From assembly GCA_035041965.1 (NCBI GenBank), contig JAPYMA010002832.1, positions 62,001-126,000 of the forward strand: DNA of 64,000 nucleotides, read 5' to 3'. The DNA comes from Anisakis pegreffii (taxonomy: Eukaryota; Nematoda; Chromadorea; Rhabditida; Anisakidae). Below are positions 10,693-26,000 of this stretch, in pieces (position 1 is the first letter of the stretch; every line of letters begins with the position of its first letter). Made by a program: the position numbers and the translations under genes. The notes under the pieces are model-generated. The model did no database searches. It was not told the DNA's origin and saw only the letters and a program-made list of their open reading frames with translations.

Positions 10693-13294
10693 TTGTTTTC
10701 TTGTTTGTGGCGCGATACTAATCAATTAGTGTTTCCTCAATTATATTCTAGAAAATTTGCAAGGTTGATTGAGGAATACGAACTGGAAGTGCAGAAAGCG
10801 ACATTTGTTGTTGTTTGCATTTTGTGATAGTGGTTCTTCTGTGACATATCAATATATCTTTTGCAGAATGTTTATATGTTTCAGTAATTTATTTATTGTT
10901 TATTCTACTGTCTTGTTGCGGATTTCGTTTCTGGTGTTGGAAATATATATTGAGAGAGTTTTTGTTTCATTCGAGGATTTTCGCATTCATCTGTTATTAT
11001 TATTTGCTGTCTCTTTGTGATAACGTGCGATGATCGATTTGTGAGCGATTCAAGAAATGCCAAACGAAAAACGTGGCATTTTCGGTGAATCCGTGCTGTA
11101 TTTTTGATAAATTCTGTTTCGTTTTCTGTATCTTAATCGTCGCTTTCATTCATCTTGCAGAGGAATTTTTTTCTGAAAACTGTGATTTGTCATGTTAGAA
11201 GTTCTGCTTTCCAAACGTCATAATTTCTTCAAATGTTTGTTTTGTTGTTTTCTGAATCACTTATTTTTTGTTCTTAAAATAAACAATGGGTGTGGTTGAA
11301 TTACGTGTGTGCATCGATTTCGAATTAACTGATACGACACATCGAATAATCCGCCCGACCATTAGTTCTTTTGATGAATGCATTAGTTCGTTGTTGCTTC
11401 GAATGACAAAAAAAAATTAGCGACGAGTGTGGAGAATTCAGCAAGCAATCGAAAAAATGCAATTGTTTGGCAACAAAATCGCTATGAAAACGAAATTTTT
11501 GTGGCATTCATAAGGATCATTTGCATTGAATTCTATGAGCGTTTCTAACGGTACAATGCAAATTTGTTATGACCGTAATCTTTAAAAACAGTGAATGATC
11601 AGATATTATTATCGTCAAGCTTCTCTCCATTGTTTTCGAGCTGAACACGAGTAATTTCCGAAATTTTCATCGTTCAATAGGGAGTTGGTGTGAATATGAA
11701 TCTGTTTTGGTAAATTCTATGAAAGTAGTTGGAAGAAGGAAAAATCTTGATGCGAATGACTCTCCACTCGTGCAACTGGAATGAATCAATGTAATGTGAA
11801 AAATCTGAAGTCACAATTTGAAATTTGCAATGTTCGATGAGTGCAACAGATTGAAATGACAATTGTGAAGAGGAAATGATTTGGTGTTGGGATAAAATAA
11901 GATGAAATAATCTAGTTTGCCGACAGTCTATGAGACGAGAACATTTGCAGTCAGCCGTAAAGACAAGAATTTAACAAGTACATCGTTGTCATCATATAAA
12001 TAAATGCTTTACACTGTTCACAGCTGCAAGACTCACTTTGCATTCGTTTATTTGTTTATCTATTTGCAAAGTGAATGAGAAGTATTGCTATTACTGTTTA
12101 ATGAGAAGTATTACGGTTTACTCTCGGTCAATAAATTCACTAATGTTTTATAAATAGCCTAAAACAATCAATCGAAAAGGATATTGATTAATATTTGGAC
12201 CTGAATAAGATATCCCAAAAAAACTTTGTTGTGAATGATCTTATGGTATTGATTGCACAAAATAGAGCAATTTACTTGATAAATTTGTTTCATATCCTGT
12301 AATATGATCGTTCTGTGGTTGAGGGCATAACGGTTCGTTTTGTCATATGACGGAGATCAGTTGTGCGTATGCGTTTGACATTGGTTTGTGTTATAGTTGA
12401 TATTGTGGGAGGAGTAAATTATGCATTGAGCAGAGCATAGTTAACAGAAACTGACGAGTTGTTCATTATTGATCCTCTTTTGAGCGGATAAACATGTGAT
12501 ATCCAACAGTTTAGCAATACCTGAACGGATAGATGATTGGACTTGGAAAGCTGAGAATCAATTGTTTCACTTGAACAGTTTTCATGGGGCTTTCACTTGT
12601 GCGATTTTGATTTCGAGTGAAATTCTCTTTTCCACTCAAATGAAAAATTTATCTGTTCCAGTCTGGTGCTGCGATGTCTCATATCCATTGAATTCTTGGT
12701 GAATTAGACTGAATCACATCATGAAATGCATCACCCCCCCTCCCGTTTAATGGTCCAATTAATGTAGATTTCTTCCTATCAGATAATTCATTTTTAAGTT
12801 CTTCAGTTTATACTGTATTGAATTTAAACACCTTGTTCATAGAATTATGTTTTATAGAAAATATATGAGGTGTTTTCCTGTTGTTGATATCGTTAATATT
12901 GCACGAAGGGATTGTCATACTCTTATATTTCCTTTTGCCTTTTTTATAGTGCATTGAGCACAGATACAATGTATAATATTAACTTGAATTTAATATATTT
13001 ATTTATATTGGATAGTTTTGGTTTGGCTCGGATATATAGAATTCCGAATGATTTCGAATCATTCGACGATCAAAGAAGGATGCAATGCGTTTCCTATATA
13101 GACCAGTGAGAAACGCTCCTAGCTGACATTGATTACGGGTTTCTGAAAATTGCACAATCTCAAATGCATCGATTCCAAATGTAACGAATGAATTAAGCTC
13201 CACTCCACTAATCTATCGTCGTATACAAATTGGGATTAGATCTTACTTAAACGTGATTCTTAAAGGTGTCTGAAGGCAATTTATTATCATCATT
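10693..13294. other. intergenic region between SRPRB and NDUFS2
   Basis: 2.6 kb of AT-rich sequence. I see no supported exon, RNA gene or mobile element. A polyadenylation-like AATAAA lies near 11278. A C-tract near 12733 and T/G-rich low complexity are the only notable features. Confidence 0.5.
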
Positions 13295-16200
13295 ATGATT
13301 GTGTCGCCTCACCTTCGACCCACTCTAAACAGTGTCGTTCGACTGAGTCGCATTCTTCCATGCGTCCAAAACAACAACAGCTCTCGTCAGGCGCATATGT
13401 GGTACCCAGATGCGCAATTTGAACGACAGTTTAAGGTTTGAACTGCAGTAATAACATATTGAAAGAGCAAAGAAATATATCAAAACTTGAAGATAACATG
13501 TGAACACTCGGAATGCGTATTTAATATCGTTTTACTAAACATCAATATGAATTCAATTTGTGAATGAAATTCACGTGAATCACTGAAAATAATCATTATT
13601 ATTGCCGGTTTCATGATAAAATCCTCAAAATAACATATTATTGCTGCAGAAAGGCGGAACGTTGGGAACGCTGTGGATGTCACCGAACAATAAATCCACC
13701 GAGTACGATAAACAAATAGGACTGGATAAATTTGAGAAATTAATGTACTCAGCGCCTGTACAGTCCGATGATTTCTCAGGAAGGTTACGTGAAAAATCGC
13801 TGGAGAATATGATTCTCAACTTTGGACCACAACATCCGGCCGCACACGGTGTACTTCGGCTGGTGTTGAAACTGGAGGGTGAGGTAAGCGAATAACAGTG
13901 ATAGTAAACAATTTTATGCAACTCAACCAAAGAGGAAAATGAATCGCATAATCTCAAAAATTTGGTTTGTTCAGTGAATGTGCGGATAAATTTGTGAATG
14001 TCTTACAAAGTGTTGATGTGAACGATGAGTAGTTGGTGTGTAAGCATCCTTAAGATAGATTTTCAAAGGTTTCGAGAGGAATGGGGATACTTACTATAAT
14101 TAAACATCGAATTTGCTTCACAATTGGGTTCAGTCTTACGCGAACGCTAGATATCTGTTGAACGCTATATGAATTTAGAATCATTCACAAACATTTTATT
14201 GAGGTGTACATTTTTGTTGGTTTGTTTAGGAGAAGCCGCTTATTCAGTTCAGGTTTATTTCAGAGTTAACAGTTTTGTTTAGATACATCTTTATTTAACT
14301 AGTGAGCGAATTTTTACGAAATGAATGAGTTGGGTGAGATATTTCAGGTGATAATCAAAGCAATCCCGCATATTGGACTATTGCATCGTGGTACCGAAAA
14401 GTTAATCGAGCACAAAACCTACACGCAGGCACTGCCCTACTTCGATAGGCTAGATTATGTCTCGATGATGTGCAACGAGAGTGGCTTTGCACTCGCCATT
14501 GAGAAACTTCTCGGTATTAATCCACCTCCAAGAGCGAAATATATCCGAAGTGAGTGAGAATCATCATGAATGTGTGACATTTTGATCTGTATTTAGAGCC
14601 GATTACTGGACGTTACACTCAGTAATGATTTATTATTATTTGTGAAAGGCGAATCGATGCCCCTCTCTTAAAACATTCTTCATTCGTTGACATCCTTCCT
14701 TCCTCGCAGCTAACGATGCTTGAATCACCCAGCTTCATTGCAGATTATAACGTGGAGGTGATATTAAGGCATGTTAAATATTTGTTATTCAGTGAAAATA
14801 TTATTGAATTATAGCACTGATGTATGAGCTGACTCGTTTACAAAATCACATAATGGGTATAACAACACACGCATTGGATGTGGGTGCAATGACACCGTTA
14901 TTTTGGATGTTCGAAGAGCGTGAAAAGTTATTCGAGTTCACGTGAGTTCCACATATGTTTATGATCAATGATAACTGAAAATTAGAAACTATCAACATTG
15001 AGTATCAAATTTGTAGTGAACGAGCGTCAGGTGCTCGTATGCACGCGAATTATGTGCGTCCAGGTGGTGTAGCATGGGATATTCCTTTGGGTTGGCTGGA
15101 CGATGTCTACGATTGGGCCACCAAGTTCCCGGAAAGAATCGACGAACTCGAGGATATGCTCACTGAAAATCGTATTTGGAAGGTTGATAACAAAATGATG
15201 ATTGATTATTCACCGAATGAATTTCTTCCATTAGTGTGTGATCGTCTCTGAAAGAAAATTTGACATTATTTGCTGCGTTTGACATTGCGAAAGACTGCCG
15301 ACTAGTGGTAATTGATCTTCAATTCGACTTTATAATATGATCGATGAAGAACAGAGTATATCCGTTTGATGATTTTGTTCAATCCGTTGCTGATGTTCTC
15401 TTCGTTGAGATCTTCTTTGTAGGCTCGAACAATGGATGTGGGTATTGTGTCAGCAGATGACGCGATGAATTGGGGCTTCACAGGTGTGATGCTACGAGGA
15501 TCTGGTGTGAAGTGGGACGTGCGTAAGGCACAACCCTACGATGCTTATGCTGATTTAGAATTTGATGTGCCCATCGGTGTGAAGGGCGATAGCTATGATC
15601 GGTGAGTGCGTTTTATCAACTTTTGGTAATTCGATCGATCGATAGTCAGTTGATCTCACTTAATTCTGATTTTTATTTTGAATATTCAAAATTCTCAAAT
15701 GATTTTATGAAAAGATGACTGTAATTAAGCACTGTAATTTTAGTTATTTGTGTCGAGTCGAAGAAATGCGTCAAAGTCTACGACTCGTTCAACAGTGTGC
15801 AAGTAAGATGCCTGCAGGTGAAACGAGAGTAGACGATCACAAGGTTGTGCCTCCGAGACGAGCCGAAATGAAGGTAAATCTTGAGTTGATACAACGGCTG
15901 ATCACCCGATAAAAACATTCATAAACATTCGTAATGATATCAAATTTTATAACTTATTGCACTGATGTGTAACGTCGTTACGTTTAAGTCGAGTATGGAA
16001 TCGCTCATTCATCACTTCAAATTCTTCACTGAAGGCTATCAAGTACCACCCGGTGCTACCTACGTCCCGATTGAGGCACCTAAAGGTGAATTCGGTGTAT
16101 ATTTGGTCGCTGATGGAACTTCGAAACCATATCGTTGCTACATCAGAGCGCCTGGGTGAGTGTAACAATCATATTGCGGAATATTGAATGTAACATTAAA

Positions 16201-16601
16201 TATCTTAAGAAGTGTGAAGTTTTGAAATCAATAATACTATGAAGTTAAGTGAATATGAATATTACGAATGAATGAGGAAGTCGCATAATCACATATGCAA
16301 GTGCACCATAAACTTGTCTTGATAATCGCCATGTGGAAAACTATACCAATGAATATCTGAATACCAGACTACGAGAATAGTAGAAGTAGGGACGAAACTA
16401 TAGGGAAGCGGAGCAGAATGACGACTGATCCATCCATGCCGCGCACCTAGCCTATTGTTGTAACGAAAAGAGATGACTGAAGCTAATTTCAGATTTGCGC
16501 ATTTGGCGATGATCCACGATGTTTGCTATATGGCGTTGATAGCTGATGTTGTGGCGGTGATTGGTACGATGGATTTGGTATTCGGAGAAATTGATCGTTA
16601 A
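13295..16601 (+). CDS. NDUFS2: NADH:ubiquinone oxidoreductase 49-kDa subunit (complex I, mitochondrial)
   Basis: Nine exons with every phase closing: 13295-13435, 13650-13883, 14348-14549, 14815-14941, 15017-15182, 15423-15601, 15744-15873, 15989-16155, 16493-16601; 484 residues. This is a core peripheral-arm subunit forming the ubiquinone-binding pocket together with NDUFS7. The Arg-rich, acid-poor N-terminus is a plausible mitochondrial targeting peptide, followed by [11 protein letters not shown]. Core motifs present include [84 protein letters not shown] and [12 protein letters not shown]. The C-terminus contains [18 protein letters not shown] rather than the vertebrate sequence; from memory this resembles nematode (gas-1 type) proteins. 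Introns are short to moderate. No frameshift or missing motif was seen. Confidence 0.97.
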
Positions 16602-19600
16602 ATGCTGAGCGAATCAATTCATTGGTCAATTGATCGCTGTATAAATATCATTTTCGAACGTTACAATACTGGTTTGATGTTGGTGATTGATGTACTTGTC
16701 ACGGCAAGACAAACACTCATGGAGAATTGCTTCACAGCTCTGTTTTATGCGCACTTTCATTATTTGAAACGTTTCACAAGCGGATCCAATATTCACTTTC
16801 TAATGATCACTCAGCACCTATTCAGTAATTAACCTAATTGAATAAGTTTCCAAGCAAAATTCTTTGATAACACCTTATGAAGCTGATAGTTTCCGACTGT
16901 TCCCTTGCAATATCAAGTGATGCTATTAATATTGATGAAAATCTCATTAATCGTTAACACTTTTCCTTCTACCTCTCTTCCTTCTACCTACATTAAATGT
17001 CTACCTGAATGAATAGGTCATCTAAGACCATCTAACTTGTTAATTTATGTTGGTATCTCTTCGATTATACCTCACTAGGAAATGATTATTATTGTTATTT
17101 GTATAATTATTACCATCGAGATGTACACTCATACTGATGAAAATGATTTACTGATTAACAATACTGCTATTGATGAATATAATGCGTTGTTGATTACCTG
17201 TAGTTTATTTCTCATTTTTTATGCATTGCTTCATCTACTTGATTGCGCATAAGGCGTTGTATTCATTCATATTAGTTCGATAATAAATTACAAGTTGTGA
17301 ATGTAACATATGGGCATATTGCAAATGAAATGCGACGATATGCCGAATGTATCACGAAAATAATATCAATTTAAAGTTCGTTTGCTTCCATGGTAACTTG
17401 TGAACAAACCGAACAGATGTTAAAACAATAGAATATTTTTTCGTGTTCCATATTCAATTTCTCACCGACCAACAACCATCCATCCATTCATCTATTTATC
17501 AGTTAACTTATATTGGAATTTTCGCTACCGTAGTCACTAGTACGCCATCAGCATCAATCAATCACAACACACACACACACGTCATACAACACTGTTGTCA
17601 TACGGTCTGTCTCTATATATGATATAGAGCATATGCTTGCACCTATCTACAATTGTGTAACTGAATTAATTCCAGTGGTATAGTCGTATAATGAGTAATT
17701 TGATCAGGTTTAGACAGACACAAGAAACTAGATGCTTGAAAGATTGAACAAGCTATACGAGTGAAGCAAACCTTTTTGAGTGTTACGCTAAATGACATAT
17801 AAGTGATTATTCTTAAACAAAACTGAAACATATCAACAAAGTTGAAACACATCTTCAATTATCAATCACTAGCAGTTACTAGTCTCAAAATCCTGCCTGC
17901 CTCATTCCGCAGTCCAATTGTTGAATCGTAAGCAAACCTGCTCTCGAAAAGCCAACTCAGCTGGTTAAGTGAACCGCAAATGAATTGACTCAGTTTCTAC
18001 TCAAAGCCAAACCCAAAAGTGGACAATATCCCAAGTTGTAGCGCGAATAAGATTCATCATCACTTGTGGTCAAGTTAATTGCAATTCTTATCAGTATATT
18101 CACCTCACCTCAGTTGCAATATGGCGTTGAGCACCTGCCTGTTTGATGAGTTGTTAACAGAGGTTTACGTCTGATTCGATTCGATTCGAAATAAATCACT
18201 AAATCAATCAGCTTAGAACACAGGTAGCCACCAGCCTGTGAAATTAGCGATGCTGAAGAAAGATGTGTTGTAATGCTCGAAAGAACTGATCTGATTTGGC
18301 TGGCTTGAAAACAGCTGATTGGACTAACTGCTTGAGTGCAGAATTTGCCGGTCTGGTCACGATGGCTTGCTTATGTCTTTCCGGGTTTATGAATAATCTC
18401 AATGAATGGTCAATTGAGGAACGATTTGTTCACGCTCTCGTTCGATTTGCCGATTCATTCGATTCGACTGCTTCAGGGATGCTATTTGTTTTAGCCTGAT
18501 TTATTTCGTGAATGAAGTAAGTAAGTCTTCAAGGTAAGCTTCCTTCTCCTTCAATCGTTGCGTCGTCCAAGTGCTTCTGTCGGTAGATGAGCAAAATGTG
18601 CACAACTGCAAAATTTACAGTTGGATGGACAATCTTGGTATGGTTTGCTCAGTAGAGTGAATGATTGGTGAGTGCTGTACAAGCAAGCATCAACTGAAAC
18701 AGTTTCGATTCGCGTATTGTCAATTGACAGAACAATAACACTTACAGCAATGAATCGTCGTTACAGATTGATGAAAGATAGTAGTGATGGTACGGTGATG
18801 AACGGTGACAAGCGATTTATCAGTTTATCAATTATCAGTTATCAGTTCGTCGTTTCGCTTCATGTCAAGTGAATTCGTTCGAGTGAATGAGTAAATGAAT
18901 AATGCTTGAGTGCGACCACTGACTGTCAAACGAGCTAGCATCAACAGCAATGAATCAAGTGAAATGAAGTGAACAAGAAGCATACAGCACCTAGCAGCTT
19001 ATTGGATAAAGCTCAGCCTAATGAAAAGAACCACTTCCACTCGATCTCTGACAAATCGTTAGCATGCACGCCTCTACTAAAAGCAGCTTGTCATCAGCTA
19101 GTCAGTCAGTAGAAATTAGTCAATTCAAGCGCAAGCATTCCGATTCTATAGCAGTGCAAAGCAAGCAGCAAGGCAGGCGGTAAATGCATGATGCCATTAC
19201 AAATAACACAGCAACGACACACAAACACAACACCTATCTTCTATGCTTAAAGAAGTCAAGGAAGGGTGTACGGTGCACTCAAAGCTGGCTGCCTGCTCTA
19301 CGGATGTGCTGCATAAAGTATCTATATAAAATCGTGTCGTGTCGAGTTTCATCAAATAAACTAAACTTCGTACGATCATTTCATGATGATCATATTTGAC
19401 ACGCCCAAATGCGCTCCGTTGCGCACCGTGTTCCCAATCCTTAAGGAGCTGCTGCTACTACTGCTATTCTTACTAGTCGACAATCAATCCAATAAACTGT
19501 ACTTGTCGCCATCCATACACAGTACAAATTTCACTCCGGCTCACTTAACATTCATTACATGACACTTCTACATATTAATGTACACTATTCAACTTCATTC

Positions 19601-22600
19601 ATCTTTTCAAGGAGAAAAAACTATTGCATAAAGAGAAGGAATATGATCAATTCTGTGCCGTATTCCATTCTCATAAATATAAATATATGAATGCGTGATG
19701 ATTCAACGAAATATTTATGACGACGACAAGTCATTGCGTGAACGGTTCATTGCCTTTATATCATTTCTATACTATAGCTAATCCTCTTATCATTTTATGT
19801 GCTAACCACTTGGTTGGTTCGTTCCAAAATAAAGATGTTATTTTTTGTGTGACGAGCTGAAATGTGAGTAGAGAACGCAATCAAAACCATAATCAGATAT
19901 AATTAGATATGAAGCATGCATCGCTTGATCAGCTCAGTGAAATTAAGGCATCTGATTCAATTTGATCTAGCAACTGATCTAATTCACTTCATCACTCTAC
20001 TTACCCGTCAATTTAACTACTCAACTGAGTAACTGAATAACTTTTACGTGCAATTATAACTTGACGCATATTCTTTTCTTGATTAATACTCGCAACTTCT
20101 TCTCTTATTCTACTAACTAACACCTTATCAAGCAACCCACCCAGCACCAAGCCACCTTCATATATCAGTAATTCGTTGATTAACTTCAAATCGAAATCCT
20201 TCCATTCAGCTAACACACACCTTAACAAATAATCTGATGTCATTTGTTAGTGCACTGGTCAAATGGATGGATGAATGAATGATGATTACGGTAACTAACA
20301 TCTATCTATCTCTAGATCGCTCTCCACATGGCAGGCATTAGCACTACTCTGTGTGTTCATTCAAGCACAACGTATAGAGCAAAGCGTGTACCTATTTGCT
20401 GGCATCACAACGTTGCTTGATTATGCTTATGGCTGTTAGCTTGCAAACCACTCAAGTATCTATCGCCTGTAGGTTATCCGAACGACCGTCATCCTGAAGT
20501 TCGTTCTCAATTCGCTCTTGAATATAAACACTCATCTGCCCGCTCCTGTAAATGTTCTATTCCGATAACCGATTTATTCGTCTCCAAGCAACTTTCACAC
20601 CCCTTCATTCAAAATCCGTCCATTTCACTTCTAAATAAGTTCAATATCTCTCTCCCATTTGATGTGAACCAACCACTGAAGAATCGCTACCATTTAATAA
20701 GCATAGCAGCACGAGGTCAAGCTCAGGCTCACAACGAGCTAGTCCAATGTGATATTCAATCTATCAAAATTTTATGTTCAAACAGAAGCAACCTTAGCAG
20801 TTTGGAAGCAAGCAGTAGGATTTATAAACAGAAGCACAAAGACGGAAATACAAATGCTCAACGCTCATTATTCCATCGTACAACGATAATTAGGAGTCAT
20901 CCAGTCAAACTACAACCTACCTAATCAACTAACTATCCAATTCACTGACGAAAGAGTTGACGCGAACAATAATTCGATGAAAATCGTGTTAAAAGCACTC
21001 AACCAAAAGCACACAGACAATAGCAAATTTGTTTTGTTGCATTTATTCATTATTCTTTCGTTATTATTAGAACAGATATATACGATGCATGCATGCATGG
21101 TATGGATTGATAGATGCATGGTATGGATATAATGCTCTCAGACACAAATATAAACACGAGAATAGAATCCAATTCATTTTATTGACTTGCAACCTCATTA
21201 GCCTCGAATGCGCATTAAGTGCACATCTAAGAATGTTATACTTGTTCTGGTGAATGTCAATTTACAGGTGTCTTATCAAATAAAGTTAATCACAGTTGAT
21301 AAGAGCACACCGATAGAAACAATAAACTAGATCCATTACTAGCATTTAAACGCCATATTCTATTCAGCTCATAATGTGAATGCCACAATCACTATCACCT
21401 CAGTGCTTCGCCTCATAGTCTTTGCACACCCCTCAACTATCAACTGTCTAAAGAACAACAACAAATACCGTAATCTCAATGCATAAGCACACTCACTAGA
21501 GCGATAGCAAAGTGACCACGTACATGTGTCACTAATGAGTTTAGCTTTTAACAATCTATACACAAATCTATTTACATTGACAAATCTATTTTGAGCAGAA
21601 TGAAACGAACAAATATTAGAAATGATCACTTCGATCATCAAATTCTTAACGAATTTACGGATCAACTCAGAGGGTCGGATGGATCACTTACCGAAAGCAG
21701 TCATTTACATTAATTACAATGCTTGTTTCATAACAAAACTCTTCTCTTGAACTGCTGAATGCAACAGTGAACATAGCACACAGCACTCATACTGTAGCTG
21801 TTCAATTATTACCAAGTCAATTAGTAAAATATCCATACACCTACATTTATAGTGTTGAACGTATAATGAAAATATATTCATAATGTGAATGAGGTAGCAG
21901 TCAATGAGGTAGGTAGGTAGGTATTTCACGCATCACAACACAAGCTACCTAGCTGTTGCCTGTTTGCTGCTTGCCTATACTTGTTCAGGGCTATTCTCCA
22001 TCAACTTCACCTCATTTGCTATTGCATTATTCCGACTTTGGCAAACATCATTCACCACTCCGTTATAAACATAATGAATTTCACAGAGAAATCTGTCTCA
22101 AGATCTTATGCTGATAGTAATACTAATAACAATATTCATCATAGAACAATAAGCGAGCACTTGATATAAATGAATATCATCTCAGAGTGCAGTAGTAATT
22201 AATTAATAAGCATGTAAATGCGCAACTTTAAATTAGCTTGTGAACAACATGACAGGGATAGATGACAGATGACAGTTCGCGAGATTGATGAGTGAATTAA
22301 AGATTCGAATCACTTGTGACAAGATATGATTCTAACAATGACTAATTGCTTTCAGGAAAATGCACGACCAGATAGTTGATGCAAAAGGAGAAAGGGACAG
22401 TTCACTTGTCTGAAATAACCAAATGAAAATTTAGTTCTGAATGCGTTCAGGCTAAGTGATCACTTATAAGGTGCATTTGCCGTCTAAATTACAGTGATAA
22501 ACCAACAGAGTTCACGAGCGAAATGCAAACGAGAGAATAATAATAATTTATAACGAAACGAAAAAACCTCGACCTGTTCTCTGTATCCGTTTGACATCCG

Positions 22601-22929
22601 CTCCGATATGACACCATCCGGTCTCGTGCCACATACCAATCCACGTTCCACCGAACAACCCATACATCCACACTCCACATCCATCCGTCCGTTGCTTTCT
22701 CACCCCCATTTCAAATTAATTATACAAAAACATTCCGACCTGTCTCTACTTGTTCCAGTGTTTATGCGATGTCATATCACCATCCATTTCATTCCATACC
22801 ATATTATAATAATACCAAATATGTTCCATCATATCTATATCCATATTTCACAATAAATTGCCAATATAATTCCAATTCCAAAAATAAGTTCGTTATTTTG
22901 GCAGCACCAACCATTTTTACGCCGGATTG

Positions 22930-23030
22930 CCATTTCCTGACGCAACCCTCCTCATTTATCCGGGCTTGGGACCGGCACTAGAGGCTACCAGCTCGACGCT
23001 CGGAAACTCTAGTGGCTGAGTTAATTTTCA
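22930..23030 (+). mobile_element. non-LTR-retrotransposon-like 3' tail, copy 1
   Basis: Contains CAACCCTCCTCATTTATC followed directly by CGGGCTTGGGACCGGCAC, then a diverging stretch ending AGTGGCTGAGTTA. The same pair of blocks recurs at 50672-50711. The motif is well conserved against an otherwise simple background. I recall similar strings at 3' ends of RTE-like elements in invertebrates, but I cannot verify that here. No coding part is attached. Confidence 0.5.
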
Positions 23031-26000
23031 TTCCAACGGACTACTGAAACTTTCGAAATGGATTTCGCCCATTCGTTCCATAGTCTGCACATGCGTTCTC
23101 CCCCCCCCCAAAAAAAAACAAAAAACAATCGTAGCTAATAACAAAGAAGCCAGAATTTCGTACGGCTATATAAAAAAGTGGCAACAACAGCGAGTAACCT
23201 CGATGAAATAAACGAAATGTTGACCTCGAGGGAGACGGCTTTTTTTTAGAGTTGGAACCGATGAGATATCTATCTTCTTGGAACAATCGCTGCTCACGAG
23301 GTCAGCAAGCAGTGTTTAAAGCAAATTTTCACCTTCTTCATCCTCATTTTAATATGTGCATATCAACGAACATACGAAGAAAAACAATCGTTTTCACAGT
23401 GCTCAATTGAGCGTTGATAATATCTAAACGCATACGATCTTGCTGCTGCTATATGTACATATCTATCTACATTTATTCAAATGGCTTTCAATTGACAAAA
23501 AACCGCATAATATATAATCATCCCTCTCCAAAAATTCACGTATTCGCACCACCATCCACTACTGCCGAGAACAACCGACATCATCAGGGAACTATTTTAT
23601 TCGGATGTCATCATATCATCCTATAACCACTAATGCCATAGCAAAGTGGCCTAAATGAACGCGAATCGCACTCTTTTATCACAACACTACACTGACACTG
23701 CCATCTCAAAGCACGAACAAACCATGAAATGATGACTATACGTTTCAGCTGGTCAATTCATCAAAGTATTACTACCAACTAATCAATAAGAGATACAGTT
23801 AAAGTTAAAGCAGTATACCAATGACAGTCGATCACTTCTATTGCTGCTCAGTAACGACTGATCTAGTGAATCAGTTGCTTGTATGTGTCATTTCGATGAA
23901 AGCACATTGAAACTAACTTAGACTCGATTCAATTCATCTTGCTTTCGATCATGCTTTTGATGATATATGATGTCAATTCATTATCTACAATGCTTGACCA
24001 TTGATGTTCTTATTCACATTCGCAGTGTTTACTTTCATATGCTGCTTATCATTCAACTATAGCATTGTTTATCACATCACTGTGCTAATCATAATTGCAA
24101 CTGAACAAATCAATTCTTCAATCTTTTATGAATGCAACGAATCGAATGAATAAAGAAAGAAGCACAACAAGAAGCCAACTTATAAGTTATTGTTCATTCT
24201 CTTCTATTCTCTTCTATTGCTAATGACGTTCGATTGTATTCTGCTGATTCCACGCTACACACGTTCAACGCTACAAATCTTTTATTTATTTATTCAGAAT
24301 CTATTTTTTGCCATTCCTTTCCCTATCACCATTGTGCCTTCGTTCCTTTCACATGACATGCTAGCGGCTGTGAAACTACGTCATCAGTGTCTATCTTCTC
24401 AATTAGTCATCTTTCAGCTCATCTTACAATCAGCTCACGAAAACGCCCTGATCCGAACAATCATTCATTTCACACGGCCAATTTATTCATTTCATAGTCA
24501 AACGCTTCTTTTATCTTTCGTCACTATTAAAACACCCTTGCAAACAGTCTCATATTACTTGTCACTTTCGTTTCCTCTCAGTGAAAATTTTTGATGCTAA
24601 ACTTCACTTAAATGCTGCAGTGAATTCATTTGCCGCACCCTTCTAACTCTCAATAACTATTCCTATTGCGCCTCAACTCAACGTCCACAAACCAACTTAT
24701 TATGACTGACCAAAAACTATTGTTCGTTTGGTCAACAGAATGACATACGTCCGTTCGTCTGTCTATTCGTGCAAAGAGGAACGCTTCTGCTGACGACTAT
24801 GTAAAATCTTCTTGTGTGGCTGCTGAATGACTGTGTCTAAATTGAGAAGTATTATAGTTATTTGGTGCTGTTGTTGCTGCTGCTGCTGCTGGATGCTTCT
24901 CCAAATGGCACGACTCACAGATTGACTGACTGACTCTAAATGCTAGCTACTAACAGCTAACTTATGGATAGATGAAGAGAGAGTGCATGAAGAGAGAGCA
25001 GTTCAGTGAATAGAGCGATAGATTTTTGGTGATATCGTCAGCTAAGAGCATAACGTCCACTGTGCACTTGACAACAGCAACATTGACGAATGATCACTTG
25101 AACATTGGAGCGTTCAGAAAGCTCATTCGAATTAACAACTTTTTAAAACCGGAAAACTTTTGCTTTCTTTCTTTTGTGCTGTTCGATGTGCTCCGTTCTC
25201 AAGCAGCTAGCTCACTGACTGCTTCACATCTCGTCTCGTCGTATCGCTTCTCCACTCCACTCCTCACATAAACGCATCACCCAATACATTTTAGCTCACC
25301 AGCTGGCCAGCTAAAACACACAGCACAACTAATATTCATTCTACTGGCTTATAACTAGTACAAGTATAATAGTACTATTACTGCTGCCTGCTATTACTGC
25401 CAATACCATCTTTATTTATCATTTTAAACAGTTTATCTATGTTTATTACCCGTGTTTTCATGTATATCCTGGCTGTTTTCAATTTTTTTACTGATTGTGA
25501 GCTCTTCCCTCACGTGAACATGTTGAAGTTGATCAGTTTCGTTGATTCGGATCACTTTCAATTAATTCACATTCAGAATTCAGCTCTGCTGCCAGTCTGC
25601 CGCGACTAATAAATATTTGGTGATTGCAATTCTCGTGCGTCATCATGACGAGTATAATGACGTAAAGCATAATTTCATTCGTTTACCCAATGCCACTGCG
25701 TTTGCTGTTTACTCACTCAGTTAATCTGTTATTATTATTGTACATGATTAAATGAATGAACAATCGAATAAATTCACTCAGTGTTTTGTTTTTTCTTCGG
25801 CTGCACGCTGCCATAGAATCTGTTGGCTGCATATAAGCAGTGTTCGCGTATCTATCAATCAGCCCAAGTAATTAATATTGTCTTGTTGATTCGTTAAATT
25901 GCGATAAATAAACATCTAAATCACTGACTTGATCTGATCGTTCGTCCAATATGATCTAATCTGATCCTATCTAATCTAATCTCATCACGCAATCAATCTC

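Noticed and set aside
24190..24594. 134-codon open frame in the gene desert
   Set aside because: Composition follows the local C/T-rich bias; no domain, no homology and no splice context. Treated as chance.
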